Shown here in pieces: positions 24,862 to 37,599 of a stretch of 64,000 nt of DNA. The notes under the pieces were generated by a model. That model had not been told where the DNA came from. It was given only the letters and a program-made list of their open reading frames with translations, and did not search any database. This DNA is from Tenebrio molitor (Eukaryota > Arthropoda > Insecta > Coleoptera > Tenebrionidae): positions 10,354,001 to 10,418,000 of the forward strand of contig NC_091051.1 in assembly GCF_963966145.1 (NCBI RefSeq). Reading direction: 5' to 3'. Both the position numbers and the translations under genes were made by a program. The stretch's first letter is position 1. Each line of letters opens with the position of its first letter.

Positions 24862-27764
24862 CAATATGTACTGGTATAGGCACTCTAATTCGCAACAGTT
24901 TATTTTATTATTTTTTCAACTTCATTTGAAATCATCTTTTAATCAAAGTGTAATAAGCTTTTCTATTAACTGGCTTCAAAATTTTGTGTGGCAGTTAAGT
25001 TATGACATAATTGTAACCGTTTTGCCTCTTTAAGAAAACTACTTTTCTTTTTTGCACTTTCCTTCTCCTATACTTATACTTACGTAGTATCTACATCAAC
25101 CATAAATTAATCAAACAGCGAAATGGTCGAAATGGGAACTGCTTTATAATTTAGAAGTGTGTTGTCTCAAACTTCTTCAAGTCTGATCGATATTTAATAA
25201 ATACATCTGGGTGACGAAATGTCCCCAATTTTCGAGGTGAGCCACCTTATTGACGGTGTTTCGCACGTTACTGTGTAAGCAGTAACATTGTGAAAGTACC
25301 CGTACGAAAGGTGAGAAATAATTACAAAGACCGAAAGATTTTGAGCAGTCATCGTTTGGAAAGCTCAACCGTTTTAATTTATTCACACCTGAGCTGCTCA
25401 ACAAATTGTACTTGAAACATGACCAAATACCCTTAAAAGTTAACGTTTTGAACCTATGTATTTCTTTTCGTGGAAATCATTTTCATCTCCTCGTTGTTTC
25501 TTTCTTTTAAATGCTACATTTTTGGTGGAAGTAACTTAAGTAAATTGTACAACCAGACAGACACGCACGTCGTGTTAGAATCATCTCGTATCTTTGATGA
25601 CCAATAAAGATTGGATTGGCCAGTTGGATTAATTATTTAATTTTTGATCGTCTCCAGAGAAATATCTGTATGGTAGTTTCTTCGAGTACCCCCATCCACG
25701 AATTGACAATATATGTACAGGAACCCTAGACTCCGTCAATTAAACCTATTAAAGACTATTTGCTATCCATTAGACATCAAACTGGCCCTACCTCGTTTAA
25801 TTTAGTAACGAAAAAAGCTCATCTGCCCCCCGAACCATTATCCACTGAACCATCGCCAAAACCGCTCGTTGCTGTTCCAACGGAAGTACGAACTATAAAC
25901 GACTGCACTTCCGTTGTGACTTATTAACGTGTGCAATATTTTCCCTTTCTTTCTGCGTCCCTTCGCTCTTCGTCATTCTCGCGGCGGTTTCCAGGGAGTG
26001 GCGGTCGAATTTCGTAGCCGCTACGAATTAATTGTGTAATTTCGTGGGGAAGGAAGTTGGAAATCTGTGAAGCAACACTGTATAAATTTTCATTTCATGG
26101 CCTACATGCTCCGGAGGAATTGAATAAGGCGGGATGGGTCGAACAGCCCTGGAAAACGTAATTATTTGTTGCAGGTGCATCAGTTCGGGGACTTTGCACC
26201 CTTCGAGCTTTCGGTGTCTGTAAACCTGCCGGGGCCGGTTCGCGTCCACCTGTGTAAAAAAACGAATAAAAGCTCCCGAGTCGTCGTCTCCGATCATGTG
26301 AAAATTCTTATCCGACGACGAAATTTTTCCCGACCAATTAATTTGGGGCAAATTGGGTACGCAGTTGCCATATTGTGCACGTGTTTGTTGTTTTGATAGC
26401 GGCCCCCTCTCGGAATTATGGTAATGAAGCTATTGATCCGATTTTTCGGTGCCATACGACCATGTCGAATCTTTGCAACGCCGGGGTCCTCGGCCTCTAA
26501 ACGTTTCGAAATTCACAGTTGCAACACGTGGCAATTTCGCCTTTTATCATCTAGTGACCTGGATTCGAGACGGCCGGTTATTGGTCGATTCGTTCACCAA
26601 CGAGCACAGTGATCGTCATTAATCATGATCGCTTTCGTTCGCAGCACGAATTTGCATCGACCTTTCGATCGGAATTGCGCCACCAAGTCGCACAGACCCG
26701 AGACCAGTACCAAGCCGTGGCCGCCGTTAATGGGTAATAAGTAAAGGGCAGCTGCACCAGCTCAAATACCTCCTGGAATCTTGAATCCAAATCAGAATTT
26801 AATTATAATTATGCCATTGCTGGTGTGCAGGTGCGAGACGACGTAATGGCGGCAAGCTAAGTACGCAAAATGTCGGCGCCCGAACCGGACGCGGGAAAAA
26901 AAATCGCATTGTAACAACCGAAATACGTTATACACAAGACGAGTATGTTAATATCACTGCGAATAATACGTATTCTGGAACGGGACGTTAGAAGGCATTG
27001 TGTTTGGTCTCTTCCAACTCGTCTTACCGGTACCTTTGAGTTTTTTCTGGGACCATGTTGCCATTTGGACATGACGAAAACTGCATGCAGTGCTCGTAAT
27101 TCACTCGTTATTATTTCGAGTGGGAATCTTCACGCAGCTTGACAGTTACATGATAAACAGTTATTGTGAATGCCGAATTTTCGGGACCATTCTGGCCCGC
27201 AGCCATACACAAATATTTGTTTGCCGTTAATGCTACTGACCTTATCAGCACAAAAATTAACTAAATTACGTGTAGCCGGTAGCTTTCCTAAATTTGCAGT
27301 TAAGCAATTTATCTTCAAAAAAACAACACACAAATACATTTAAAAACAGTCACGCGGCCTTGAAGGTTTTGATAAAAGTTGAAATTTCTCAGATACGTCA
27401 AACTGCGACCTTAAATACGGTAAATTTAACAAAGCCACCATTTATGGCGTGTGAAAATTACGAAGATAATGACATTGTATTCGAATTTAAACCCCAAAAT
27501 TATTGATCTTTCTTATCTGATAAACTTTTGTAATGTGAGTAATCACTAGAACAGGAATTAATCACACACTGGCTCAAAATTAAAATTAAAGATCTTTTAT
27601 CTTGATGCTTTGCCTACCTTGACGTCTTTATAACAATTAATTACCTGTGGATGTCTTTACAAAATTAACAATTTGGGAACTAGGTTGTAAAGAAGTTCTA
27701 TCCGTTAAGATCCGATAGAAAGACGAAGAACTTTTGGATTTTTCTTATAATAATGCCACAAGCA
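24862..27764. other. Intergenic with a GC-rich island (about 25.8-27.1 kb)
   Basis: No coding gene is supported. From about 25780 to 27100 the base composition is clearly richer in GC and CpG than the flanks and contains no repeat that I see elsewhere in the window. E-box-like CAGGTG cores occur at about 26174 and 26828. A candidate regulatory block, by composition only. Confidence 0.4.
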
Positions 27765-27970
27765 TCAGGTGTTCATTTAAATTTATCCTCAAAGTAGGCT
27801 TTGAAGAGTCGATTGTGAACGCACCAAAGATTATGGATCACGGATCAGTTGTTTAAATGTAACCTCACTTTTTGCGTTCTTCGTGTTTTTACTCTCAAGA
27901 CGGACGAGTGGTGCGTTCACAATCAACTCTTCAACGCCAACTTTGAGGATAAATTGAAATAAACACCCGA
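27765..27970. mobile_element. MITE family 1, copy D, opposite orientation, 206 bp
   Basis: Starts TCAGGTGTTCATTTAAATTT and ends TAAACACCCGA. The unique core is inverted relative to copies A, B and E (GGATCAGTTGTTTAAAT, then CCTCACTTTTTGCG). So it inserted in the other orientation. It abuts the family 2 element directly on its right, with only TA shared. Confidence 0.9.
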
Positions 27971-28802
27971 TATAGGCTGTTTCAATTCTAAATTTCCACC
28001 ATCTGTTGAATTATGTTGCCAAAATAAAAATACATACAGGGTGTTTCTGAAATAGGTGCATTAATTTTAACTGGTAATAGAACTCATCAAAAGGAACAAC
28101 TTTTCTCTCTGCCATTTTGGCGAAAAACGTTGCGTAATGGCTTAAAAAAGTCGGAAAGATTTTCCTAAAACCGTTCATATCTCCAAAACTAAGCTACCTA
28201 AAAACCTGAAACAACCAGATTCTTACGAAGTGGATTTTTTGCTATACGGGTAGATTTCTTTGAATTTCGATTTCTGCGTTAAAATACGTTTTCTGGATGA
28301 AAATGGATGTTTTTTTCATATTATCGCTGATCTCAATTAGCCATTGCAGTATTTAGTGGCGTAGGGCTATTTTAGTGAAAAATCTCTCCAATTTTTTTTT
28401 GGAATTAAACATCGTTTTTCGGCAAAATGGTAGATAGAAAAGTTGTTCCTTTTGACGAGTTCTATTACCAGTTAAAATTAATGTACCTATTTCAGAAACA
28501 CCCTGTATTTCTAAATTGGGGATTCTTACTACCAAAGTTGGCAATATGTTTAGTTATTTTATAAACATATTTCGAATACGACGTAATTTACTTGTCGCTA
28601 AAATGAAAAATGTTTTAGTAAAATGTTTCGAAAGATAAAAAGGTTGGCACCACTCTTTTCCTTTATTCTAAAATCTTGACCTGTAGAAACAGAAATTGAG
28701 GGGCACAGAGAATGGATAACCTCACAAATACAACCTGACGCATATTTCACCAAACAGTGTTGCCGGTTGTATTTTGGAAATTTAGAATTGAAACAGACTA
28801 TA
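27971..28802. mobile_element. MITE family 2, copy 1, interrupted by a nested element
   Basis: Left end TATAGGCTGTTTCAATTCTA, right end TAGAATTGAAACAGACTATA. Internal landmarks CACCATCTGTTGAATTATGT, AAAGTTGGCAATAT, CGCTAAAATGAAAAATG and AACCTCACAAATACAACCTG are shared with 34042-34407. After removing the insert at 28035-28507 the element is about 360 bp, the same size as copy 2. No open frame is conserved between copies, so it is non-autonomous. Confidence 0.85.
28035..28507. mobile_element. Foldback MITE nested in family 2 copy 1, 473 bp
   Basis: Ends TACAGGGTGTTTCTGAAATA and TATTTCAGAAACACCCTGTA are a near-perfect inverted pair. The arms continue about 95 bp: AAAAGGAACAACTTTTCTCT on the left, and GAAAAGTTGTTCCTTTTGAC on the right. 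The middle is unrelated AT-rich DNA with a short palindrome. It splits the AAAATAAAAATA / TCTAAATTG sequence that is intact in copy 2 at about 34091-34116, which shows the pre-insertion site. Confidence 0.9.
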
Positions 28803-31800
28803 CATTTATGTAGGTATTGTAAAAAATCTTTTCTACAGTAGACAAGCTCCAGCAGAGAGTTGAATTTTGTTTTGAATATTTTGTGTCACTTCGAAATAAA
28901 ATGCAAATATCGGGGAGATGTTTGTGTTATTGAATTTTTGGGTCAAGGCGTTTCTGACACAAAATGGTAATTATTTGTTGCCATTTTACATAAAGTTTGA
29001 CATTTTAATTGGCTTTCGCGTGTTCGCCCAGTGAGTAGAAAGGTGCGAGAAAGATTAGTTACAAGGTTGAAGTACCTGTGGTTCCAATAATTGGTCGATA
29101 ATTGATTCGATGAAACGAGAATTTCGGTGTGGAAAATCTAACGCGGTTTTTTTCAATTACGCGATTATTTAACAATTAAAGATAATGAAAGGAAGGAGGT
29201 AAAAATAGTGAATGATTAATGTATTTTCATTATCTGCGTCACCGCTGTACGGTCAACAATAACACAAATAGAATAAGTAATTTCACATAATGTAAAATCG
29301 AACTTGCATTAACCTGAATTATTCATTCGTGCAATAATACAGGAAAACGTTAAATATTTACGCGGGTAGCAAATGCAACTCATTGGTTAGGGAAAGACAG
29401 GACGACGATATTTTACCGCATCAATGGACTCACTAATCTTTTTATTTTTATCAACCGTAATGTAGATTTAAAGATACATTTTTAAAGGTATCATAATGCA
29501 AATAGTGCTGATCATAATGGACGATACCGAAACGTTTTTAGCCATCGGTAACGCAACTTGCCCAAGAAGGTCATCATGGCTCATGGAACGCCACCTCAAT
29601 TATACCCCATCCACGATAATTATCATTATTCACTCCACGACTACTTTCCTTGAACTTGCCTCGACTTCCAGACGCGATTATGCAAGAAAACCGCCAAGTT
29701 CGTCCAAAACTGGCCGACCATGATTGATTTGCAACAAGAATCCAACCAATAAATTGCATCTTAATTGCGCTAAATTAATAGATTCGCCTCATCGAAATGA
29801 AGCTTGTTAACACTGTAACAGCAAGCTACAAGAGTCTCGTAAAGTCATAATCTCAGTGATAATCAAATCGGTTTATCGGGACAGGTGAACTTGTTGAAAT
29901 GTTGCCGCGAGGGTTAATTAAACTAGATTTCAAAATTAATTTTTTTCGTCCCTACCCTCGACACGAACAAGAGGTCATTCTCTCGTGCAGGATGATGCCG
30001 TTTATTTCTCTATTTGTCGAGTAATTTCAAAGATGAGGGAATGACTTAATTCTTACTTCCAAATTATTGTTTTTTATTTTATCTTTCGTTTACGCTGCGT
30101 AGAGATGGCGATGCAATTACGGCGATTTTACCTTGATTGCATCTTTTGGGACTAATAAAAAATACTTTCAGTAATTACAGCGTGAAGAGTAACTGTTAAA
30201 TCAATCATTTTACAGTAGCCGCATCTAATTCGTCCATCTTTTCCACCAAATAAAAAATCCACGACTCTTATCATTTAAATGAAAGCTATTGACGAGATCA
30301 GGGGACATTAAATTTAGCAGACGCATTAATATCTCTAAAATCCTTTCACTACAATTTAATCTGGTTTCAGACGTTGCTTCTAGCTCTTGTAAAGGGGGGC
30401 AAGTTGGACGCACCTTTATTTTTCGCTTCCACGTTATCGCCATTATAAATTGAATAGTGAATTCTAATTAGTTGACCTCAATGTAGTGTGCACATAGTTT
30501 GTTTACTTATTTCTCAGACATGAATATTAATAGATATTTTGGAGTTAAATTTGGTGACAAAATTTTGTCACCTCGGGGTCAAGCAATTGCAAATATTTCC
30601 GTTAAGAATTGGCTAGTCGTGCGTAGGATCCGTTCACATTCCACAGAAGCCGATGGTGCAACCTAATGAGGTCATTTTTATTGTCAAACTTGTCTTAAAC
30701 TTGATTTAATCCGCAACTTAAACACATAACAGCAGCAAAGTTTACTTAAACGTGTAGTAACGCTCCTGGTACCATCCCAGTCAAGTAGAGCGATTAGTAT
30801 TTTTAGAGTTTGTGATGGAATGCTGAAAAAAGATCACTGGTTCCGAATCGTCAATCAGAATTTGATAAATAGTCGAAAATTTGACGGTTCATCGGAATTA
30901 AGGGCAGTTGCGGTCTGGATTTTTAATAGGACGTCTCGTCTGCACAAATCCGTCGAAACACCTGCCACGGTTTACCTAACCCTTCCTGTAAGGGCGACGG
31001 CGAATCTGACCCAACAACCATTATCAGTCTGGCAAAGGAAAAAAAATCTAGGTCAAAACGTCAAAAGTATGGCGTCCAATATGTCATTGCATTGATTTTG
31101 GAAGGGTTAATGCGAGCCATCCGCAACAGATGCTTGCGCACCATCTTGGAATTTCTTACAAATTGGCCGCGATGAGGAGTGGAAACGCGCCGGATCTGTG
31201 TGTCAACAGGAGCTTTGATAACCTCCCCAGCACAGTGGTGATTGTTGAAGATGGCAGAAAAAGTTGGACTCCAGTTCGGGTTCTGAGATTAAAGTTCTTG
31301 TGTACTTAGCTGGAATAAACCGTCGAGGTAGATTCAACACTTCTAAGATTAGGATGGGTCGTTAACCTTACGCCAATAGTAACCAGGAATACGTTGTGAT
31401 GTGGCGTCTTTGTTGGCCCTGCTGTGCAGGACATGGCGGTGTCCTTATCGGGTACCGCCGCATGTAAATTACACACCTACGGTTAGGGTGTAGAATTTTT
31501 GGGTGTGCTCTCTGCTCCGGTTGCACATATTGAATGAGTCACAGAGAAAACTTAAAAGTTCCCTCGACCAATAACGTGATTAAGGGATGCCCGACGTGCA
31601 AACTGGAGTCATTAGAAGTGGTCGGCAACGAACAATATGTCATTATTTGCCAGTTGAATGGTGGTTACTGTCGAGTGCCAATAAACAAGAGATTACCATA
31701 ACAAAAGTTGGTATTGTGTCGGAACCGCCCTGTTCCCAAGTCAAATATCATATTTGCAAGCCATTATCTGCACCCAGCGGGGCATTTATCTCCCGGGTGA

Positions 31801-33414
31801 GCAGCGATTTTTCCGCTTAAAGCCCCAATAATGGCACGATACCATAAACAGCGGAAATTTCAAAAGAACGGCGGTGTCGTAAACTTCAGTCACTTTTATA
31901 AAGGAGCTATAAAATACGCCAGGATTTTTACACCGATCCACTTATTTTAACTCTTTTAGGACACTTTTTCAGGTAAAAAGAGAGAAGGTTTCCAACGGGT
32001 GGAACCTCCACAACTGATTCATCTGCCCACACACCCCATCAAATATTCACCACTCTTATCGAACCGAAATTAAAATAAAACGTCTAATAATAAAATCGCC
32101 AGTTGTATTTTTCCACAGGACATCTCATTTCTAAATGTTTAATACGACACGATGCAAATTCACTCCGCTATTATCAATATTTCCACTGGATGATGTCACG
32201 AACTTCGTGATAAAACCTCAGACTCGTACAAGACCCAGATAATAACAACCCACATGAAAAATTTAAGAATTAAAAATTTATTAGACCAGACTGTATAAAA
32301 ACAAGGATTTGTGACAAGCGGCCCACTTAATCGATTTCTTCGGAATATGTTTTTTAGAAAAATTAGGCTATTATGTGCAGTTCACGTCATAAATCACTCT
32401 TGAACACTTAAAACAATTATTTTTTGGGTGTGGACAAAGATTCCGTTAATTTTTGTTAATGACAGGTGACTGCGAAAAGTGCTAATGCTTTTCATCATTT
32501 CAACTAGCACTCTTTCGGTCAATAACTTTGAACAGCAAATATAATGTACTGTTAGGTGCCATGGGAGTGGGCTACAAAAATGGTACGAGCTTACATATCT
32601 GTTCGTTAAAAGACAAATAACAATTAAAATTTCATAGTGTTTGAATGATGTTGAATGTTTTGCTTTCTGCTGCCGCAATTTCAGCCGTTTAATAACTTCT
32701 TGTTTATATTTCAACTGTCCGCCTACATCGGCCAAAGTTGATGATTGTTTTTTTTTGTAATTCAAAAATTGTTCCACTATCAAAAGAGCATCTGTGAAGG
32801 TTGTCCCGCTCTTAATATTTTATCTCCAGCAACATGTAAACTATTTTCGCAGTCTAGCCTCTATCATTTGTCATTCTATCTGTATTTGAAAACATTTGGC
32901 AGTGGCGTACACAAAGATTTTACCAACCGTAAAAAACTATTTGAGGTTAAAAAGCCACAAATTTATAATAATCAAAACTGTTTAATAAGTGATTATAAAT
33001 GTTGTTTTTTTTCATAAAACTATTTCTGTTAGAAAGGCGCTTGTATATGCCGTTCACGATTATTTTAAACACGCAGGAGGCCGCGATATTTTTTTGTTAG
33101 ATTGGCGTCAGGTCCTGTCATATGACGTTTCGTTTTTAAATATTCGCATTGTTGTCAATTCCGTCATTAATTTAGTTAATAAGAATTTACCCAGAACTGC
33201 CCTACAAATATGTATGTTTCATTTCAGTTACAATTTTACGATTATTGTTCCTAATGCGTTCAATTATTTAAAAAATGTAACAACATGGGAGCAGTGTTCG
33301 GTTGAATTATAACCTAAAATAGATTTATTAAAACAAATCACAATACTGCCAACTAAAATGTCAGATTTTCATAGATAGTCCGAATTTGAAATAATCGTGA
33401 ATGGTTTATAGTTG
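28803..33414. other. Intergenic, no recognised gene
   Basis: Contains a perfect 20-bp palindrome at 30553-30572 and a 129-codon minus-strand open frame at 32394-32783 that is Lys/Gln-rich in its first half but has no recognisable motif and no sister. Some GC-richer stretches lie at about 29500-29730 and 30750-31850. No gene supported. Confidence 0.4.
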
Positions 33415-33927
33415 TACAGTCGGTTGCAAAAAAATCGAGTAGGTACGTCAAATTTTATGATATTGTTTAATTCATCCTTCTTGTTGTCAATTTTGATATT
33501 ACCGAGACAAGCAAAATGTCAAAACTTTTCATTTCCTACGTCAGACAATGATATTATTCCTGGTGTCAGACATAACCTATTTCAAAAAGCATGCAGAAAA
33601 GCCTGATTTACATGTATTAAAAATAGGAAAATTCAGTGCTCTTGGTTTTTATGATGTACTCTGACGGACAAAAAAATTGTCGTCACTCATTTGACGGCAC
33701 CGTCATTTTATTTAATGTTTCGTTAATGTAAATCATACTTCTAATTTTGAGGTTAACCAAGGCGAGTTCCATTACAAGTCTAAACAGAAACTCACTTGCC
33801 ATATATGTCACTTATGACATATTATTGTGAAGGCTTGCAAGCATGTTTTACACAATAAAAATACTGAAACATTTTGGCGACAATTTTTTTGTCCGTCAGT
33901 GTACTCGATTTTTTTGCAACTGCCTTG
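33415..33927. mobile_element. Tc1/mariner-like element, interrupted by a nested element
   Basis: Left terminus TACAGTCGGTTGCAAAAAAA followed by TCGAGTA; right terminus TACTCGATTTTTTTGCAACT followed by GCC. CAGT-GGTTGCAAAAAAAT is a common end of Tc1-like elements. The outermost bases of the right end have diverged. No transposase frame is recognised between the ends. A second element occupies 33661-33899. Confidence 0.65.
33661..33899. mobile_element. Nested element with 22-bp perfect terminal repeats, 239 bp
   Basis: Ends CTGACGGACAAAAAAATTGT (then CG) and its exact inverse. It is flanked on both sides by TGTACT (33655-33660 and 33900-33905), a 6-bp direct repeat. A 6-bp duplication is not the TA of Tc1/mariner, so this is a different superfamily from its host element. 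No coding capacity. Confidence 0.8.
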
Positions 33928-34041
33928 CTTAAGTTGTTTTAGCAAACTATATTTACACTTAGCAGTAATAATTTTGTGGCTTAAAAAATGTAATAAAACT
34001 CACATAAAAAACGTATTCTTCAATCAGAACATATGTAATTA

Positions 34042-34407
34042 TATTCTGTCTCAATTCAAAATTTCCACCACCTGTTGAATTATGTTGGCAAAATAAAAAT
34101 ATTCCTAAATTGAAGGTTGTTATAAACAAAGTTGGCAATATAATTATTAATAAACAACATAATTTAGTTGACGCTAAAATGAAAAATGCTCTAGTTAAAT
34201 GTTTTGAAGAGATAAAAGGGTTGGCATCGAAGTTAAGTAATAGAAAAATTGATGAAAAAGTAGGAAATATTTTTACGGCAAGTGCAAAACGGAAATTGAC
34301 CGGCACAGAGAATAATAACCTCACAAATACAACCTGATGCATTGTTCACCAGTGTTGCCGGTTGTAGAATGCAGTGTTGGTGGTATTTAGAATTGAGACA
34401 GGCTTTA
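34042..34407. mobile_element. MITE family 2, copy 2, uninterrupted, 366 bp
   Basis: Left end TATTCTGTCTCAATTCAAAA, right end GAATTGAGACAGGCTTTA. It shares CACCTGTTGAATTATGTTGG, AAAGTTGGCAATAT, CGCTAAAATGAAAAATG and CTCACAAATACAACCTGA with copy 1. One frame (34110-34337) is open, but copy 1 does not keep it, so coding is doubtful. Confidence 0.85.
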
Positions 34408-34558
34408 GATGTCAATAAAAAAATGTTTTGGACAGTTCTGATTAAAACACTGAAAGACTTACGTTTATGTAAGCAAGATTATCTTATGTGAATCGACATG
34501 AAAGAGTTCTGCTCACACTTGATAATAAATTGATGAGGTTATCAGCGTTATCGGCGTG

Positions 34559-34579
34559 TTTTTTTTTTTTTTTTTTTTT
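34559..34579. repeat. Poly-T run (T21)
   Basis: An uninterrupted run of 21 T. Could be the tail of a minus-strand retro-insertion, but no element body is recognised next to it. Confidence 0.8.
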
Positions 34580-37500
34580 AATAATCTCTTAATTCATAAT
34601 TTAATGCTAAACGTTTAAAATTGCGCATTTAAAATTAAAAAAAATACCTGAGAAATTTTTGAGTTAAAATAAGATAATGGTAAAATATTTTTACCAGTGC
34701 ATTTAACTACGAAGAATATAAAAATTGTAACTGTTGCAGATTGCACTTGCAGGGTTATATGTTTTGATGATAATTTACAAATTTAGAGTTTATCGGTTTG
34801 GGTCAACTGATAAGCCAAGAGTTGAAACCAACAAATTTGTAACAAAATATCGCGTCTGATTGTAAGCAATAAATCAAGAATAAGAGTGAATTAATCCTAC
34901 AAATCTAAAAAAAAATATATAGCGGTGGTCATGTAAAAATCGGTCGATTGTGAAATCTAGAACCATAGTTATTTCAAAGGGATCTGTCTTCAGTTCTTGT
35001 TCTTGTGCAAATGTATTTTATTAAAGGATGGGCACTAGTCTGGTTTACAAAATAGTGGGTTACAGTAACATTTTAGTTATTTTTATTTGGGAAAAATATC
35101 CAAGTTATGCCATTATTCACACTATAAATCTGAACTTTAAAAAAGAAATCGGTGAATGTGTTGCAATGTTTTAAAAATTATTTATGGTTTGTGAATAACT
35201 TTACATAGAATTAGCATTAATTCAATTTATGCTGAATATTAGAATTGGAAATATTTCATAAATATGAAAATTTCACATTATCGTTTGCTATTTAACAACG
35301 CACTACAAAATTTTGACGTTTTATCCACTGAAGGAATTCTCACTGTCCAATATTTCTCAGTCATAGTATAATTTTTTTCGTTTTTCAGACACTTCGAACC
35401 CTTCTGACAGGTTCTAAAAACGCAAAAGTGCCACAAGTTTTTGTTTGTTTCTACTTGAGACATCTATTTGTACTGAAAATAGTAATAACAGTTACAATTT
35501 TTCATTTTGATGCAAAGTTGTATCAACTAGTCGCGCAACAGGTCGTCATTTTGTAAATTTTAGTGCGAGCGCGCACGAGACCTGAAAATGATGTAAAAAC
35601 TAGTTCGTCCTGAAAACGGGAACTAGATGGTTTGATTAAAATTAGTTTGAGCACTTGAGCGACCGATCGCAACCACCACGACACGTCGAAGATCGCACCC
35701 CCGCAGGTTCCGCCACTGTCACAGTCACCACCGTATCAATTTCAGTTTATCCAGACGCCTAAACAAACATTTAGCAACTCCGACAACTGTGAACTGATGA
35801 TAAAAATTCGGGGGCCCCATCACACCCGAAGGTCATCATTGAATATTTTCGCCACTGACGCACCGACCGCTACGAACCGCTCGATCCTGCAGCCTCCCAG
35901 GACCTGTCGCAGGCTGCTTCGCGAATGAACAGCAGGAAGGGTCTGCGAATCGTGCAACCCACCGCAACTTCGACCGCGTTCGGTTTTTGCACACGTCCCT
36001 CCTCGGCAATTCGCCTGACACACGTTTTGCAATATTGCGCTGGTCAGGATTCAATTCCTGATCACGGCCAATGTCCTTATGGTAGGTCGGCTGTCCTAGC
36101 GGTATTTTGCGTAGCGTGCTTTAAACCGGTCGCAAGGACGAATTCGAGTGCGAATTGTTACGGGGTGAAAGACAACAGTGCTGCCAACCGACGATATTTC
36201 GAAATATGACAGACGGCAGGATTCGATCCGCAAGACGGAGGACTATCAATTATTTATGAAATTTGTGGACGTACAGTTCGATGCACATACGAGTACTTGT
36301 CGCGGCGTACAATAATTAATGATTTTGCCATGTTCTCGCAGTGGTCCACAAGTAAGTACACTTTTACAAATACGTATACGTAAATAGATCCTTGATGGTG
36401 AACCTTCACGATGTTTACAGTGCGATTAAAAATCGCCTTGAAACGATTTTTACGCAGCCCCTCGAGTTCCGTTCTTCTAATCTCGCTTCTTCTTCCCCGC
36501 TATTCTCGATCTGTCGGGAACTTTTGACTCCAGCGAACTTTGACCGCTGATAAACCTGCCATGATTTATTATCACAAGCCTTTTTGAGACCGATCAATTA
36601 ACGCGTGCAACCACATATTTTTTACTCGGAGGGAGAATCGAAAATTTTTATCTGCAGCAAACAGTAAAGCCGTGTAACGGCCGTTTTTCCATTCTATTGG
36701 CTGACCGATAACAAGTGATTGAACCAGGGATTTAGGAAGGTACCGTTGCTGGCTAATGGAATGTCATGTGCGATAAACTATATCAAAATATATCGAAAAG
36801 GGGACGTTGAACTTGGTCATTTTTTCTTATTGTACGAATCGTGCGTCATGTTTGGGTACACAGAAAAGTGGAAGAATTTCGAATCGTTCGATAAATAATT
36901 CGCCGGTGCCGGGAATGTCGACGACGTGTTTGTTGAAGATGATATTTATCACTGCGAGAACATTGTGTATCGTTAAAGCAAATAATAGAATGTGATTATT
37001 TGTTTATTGCAACATTAGAGATACCAACGGACACCAAACAACGAACTCGAACACCTCGCTTGATAATTTTCAAAGAGATTTATAAAGGAAAGCCGATTAA
37101 AACGCATTTTCACCGTGGACTTTCTCCCAAATAAGATTTACGAATACATCACACTTGACAACGTTCAACAAATACTAATGATAATTACCGACATTAATAA
37201 CGCAGTTGGTGTGGTTCGTCATAAAAATTTACGAACAACATGCGTACTTCCAATTAAAGTTTTACGATAGATGCTCTTATGTAAAGATTGATACCACCCT
37301 CAAGGGTCACTGGAAACAAAGAACAGTCAACTTGAAATTCGCTTCTTAGTTTTGTTGTTTGATTGAAAAGTGGCCCAAGGCATTTTGATATCTGTGTCAA
37401 CAAGGTTCTTCTGACTTTGGCTTATTTGTAAATTGTTAACGTTGCGCACAGAAGAGACAAACAACAATGTACATATTTCTAAAATATTAATCTACCAAAA

Positions 37501-37599
37501 TAAAAAATTTACATATTCTCTATTTATAAAAATGATTTAATCTGACACAAAATAAAAAACTTTTTAACATTTATCGATCAATTTAACATGCAGACCAAA
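34580..37599. other. Intergenic with a GC-rich island (about 35.6-36.1 kb)
   Basis: GC- and CpG-rich sequence from about 35640 to 36100 is set in AT-rich flanks, with open frames on both strands that look compositional. GATTCAATTC at 36049 resembles a tRNA B-box but no tRNA folds around it. No gene supported. Confidence 0.4.

Noticed and set aside
32394..32783. 129-codon minus-strand frame, Lys/Gln-rich
   Set aside because: The longest frame in that AT-rich stretch, but without any recognised motif, sister copy or promoter; chance or an old mobile fragment is as likely.
34110..34337. 75-codon frame inside MITE family 2 copy 2
   Set aside because: The sister copy at 27971-28802 does not preserve the frame, so it is not a conserved coding sequence.
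36038..36070. Possible tRNA T-arm (GGTCAGGATTCAATTCCTGA)
   Set aside because: The stem-loop has a B-box-like sequence, but no A-box or acceptor stem can be found at the right spacing.
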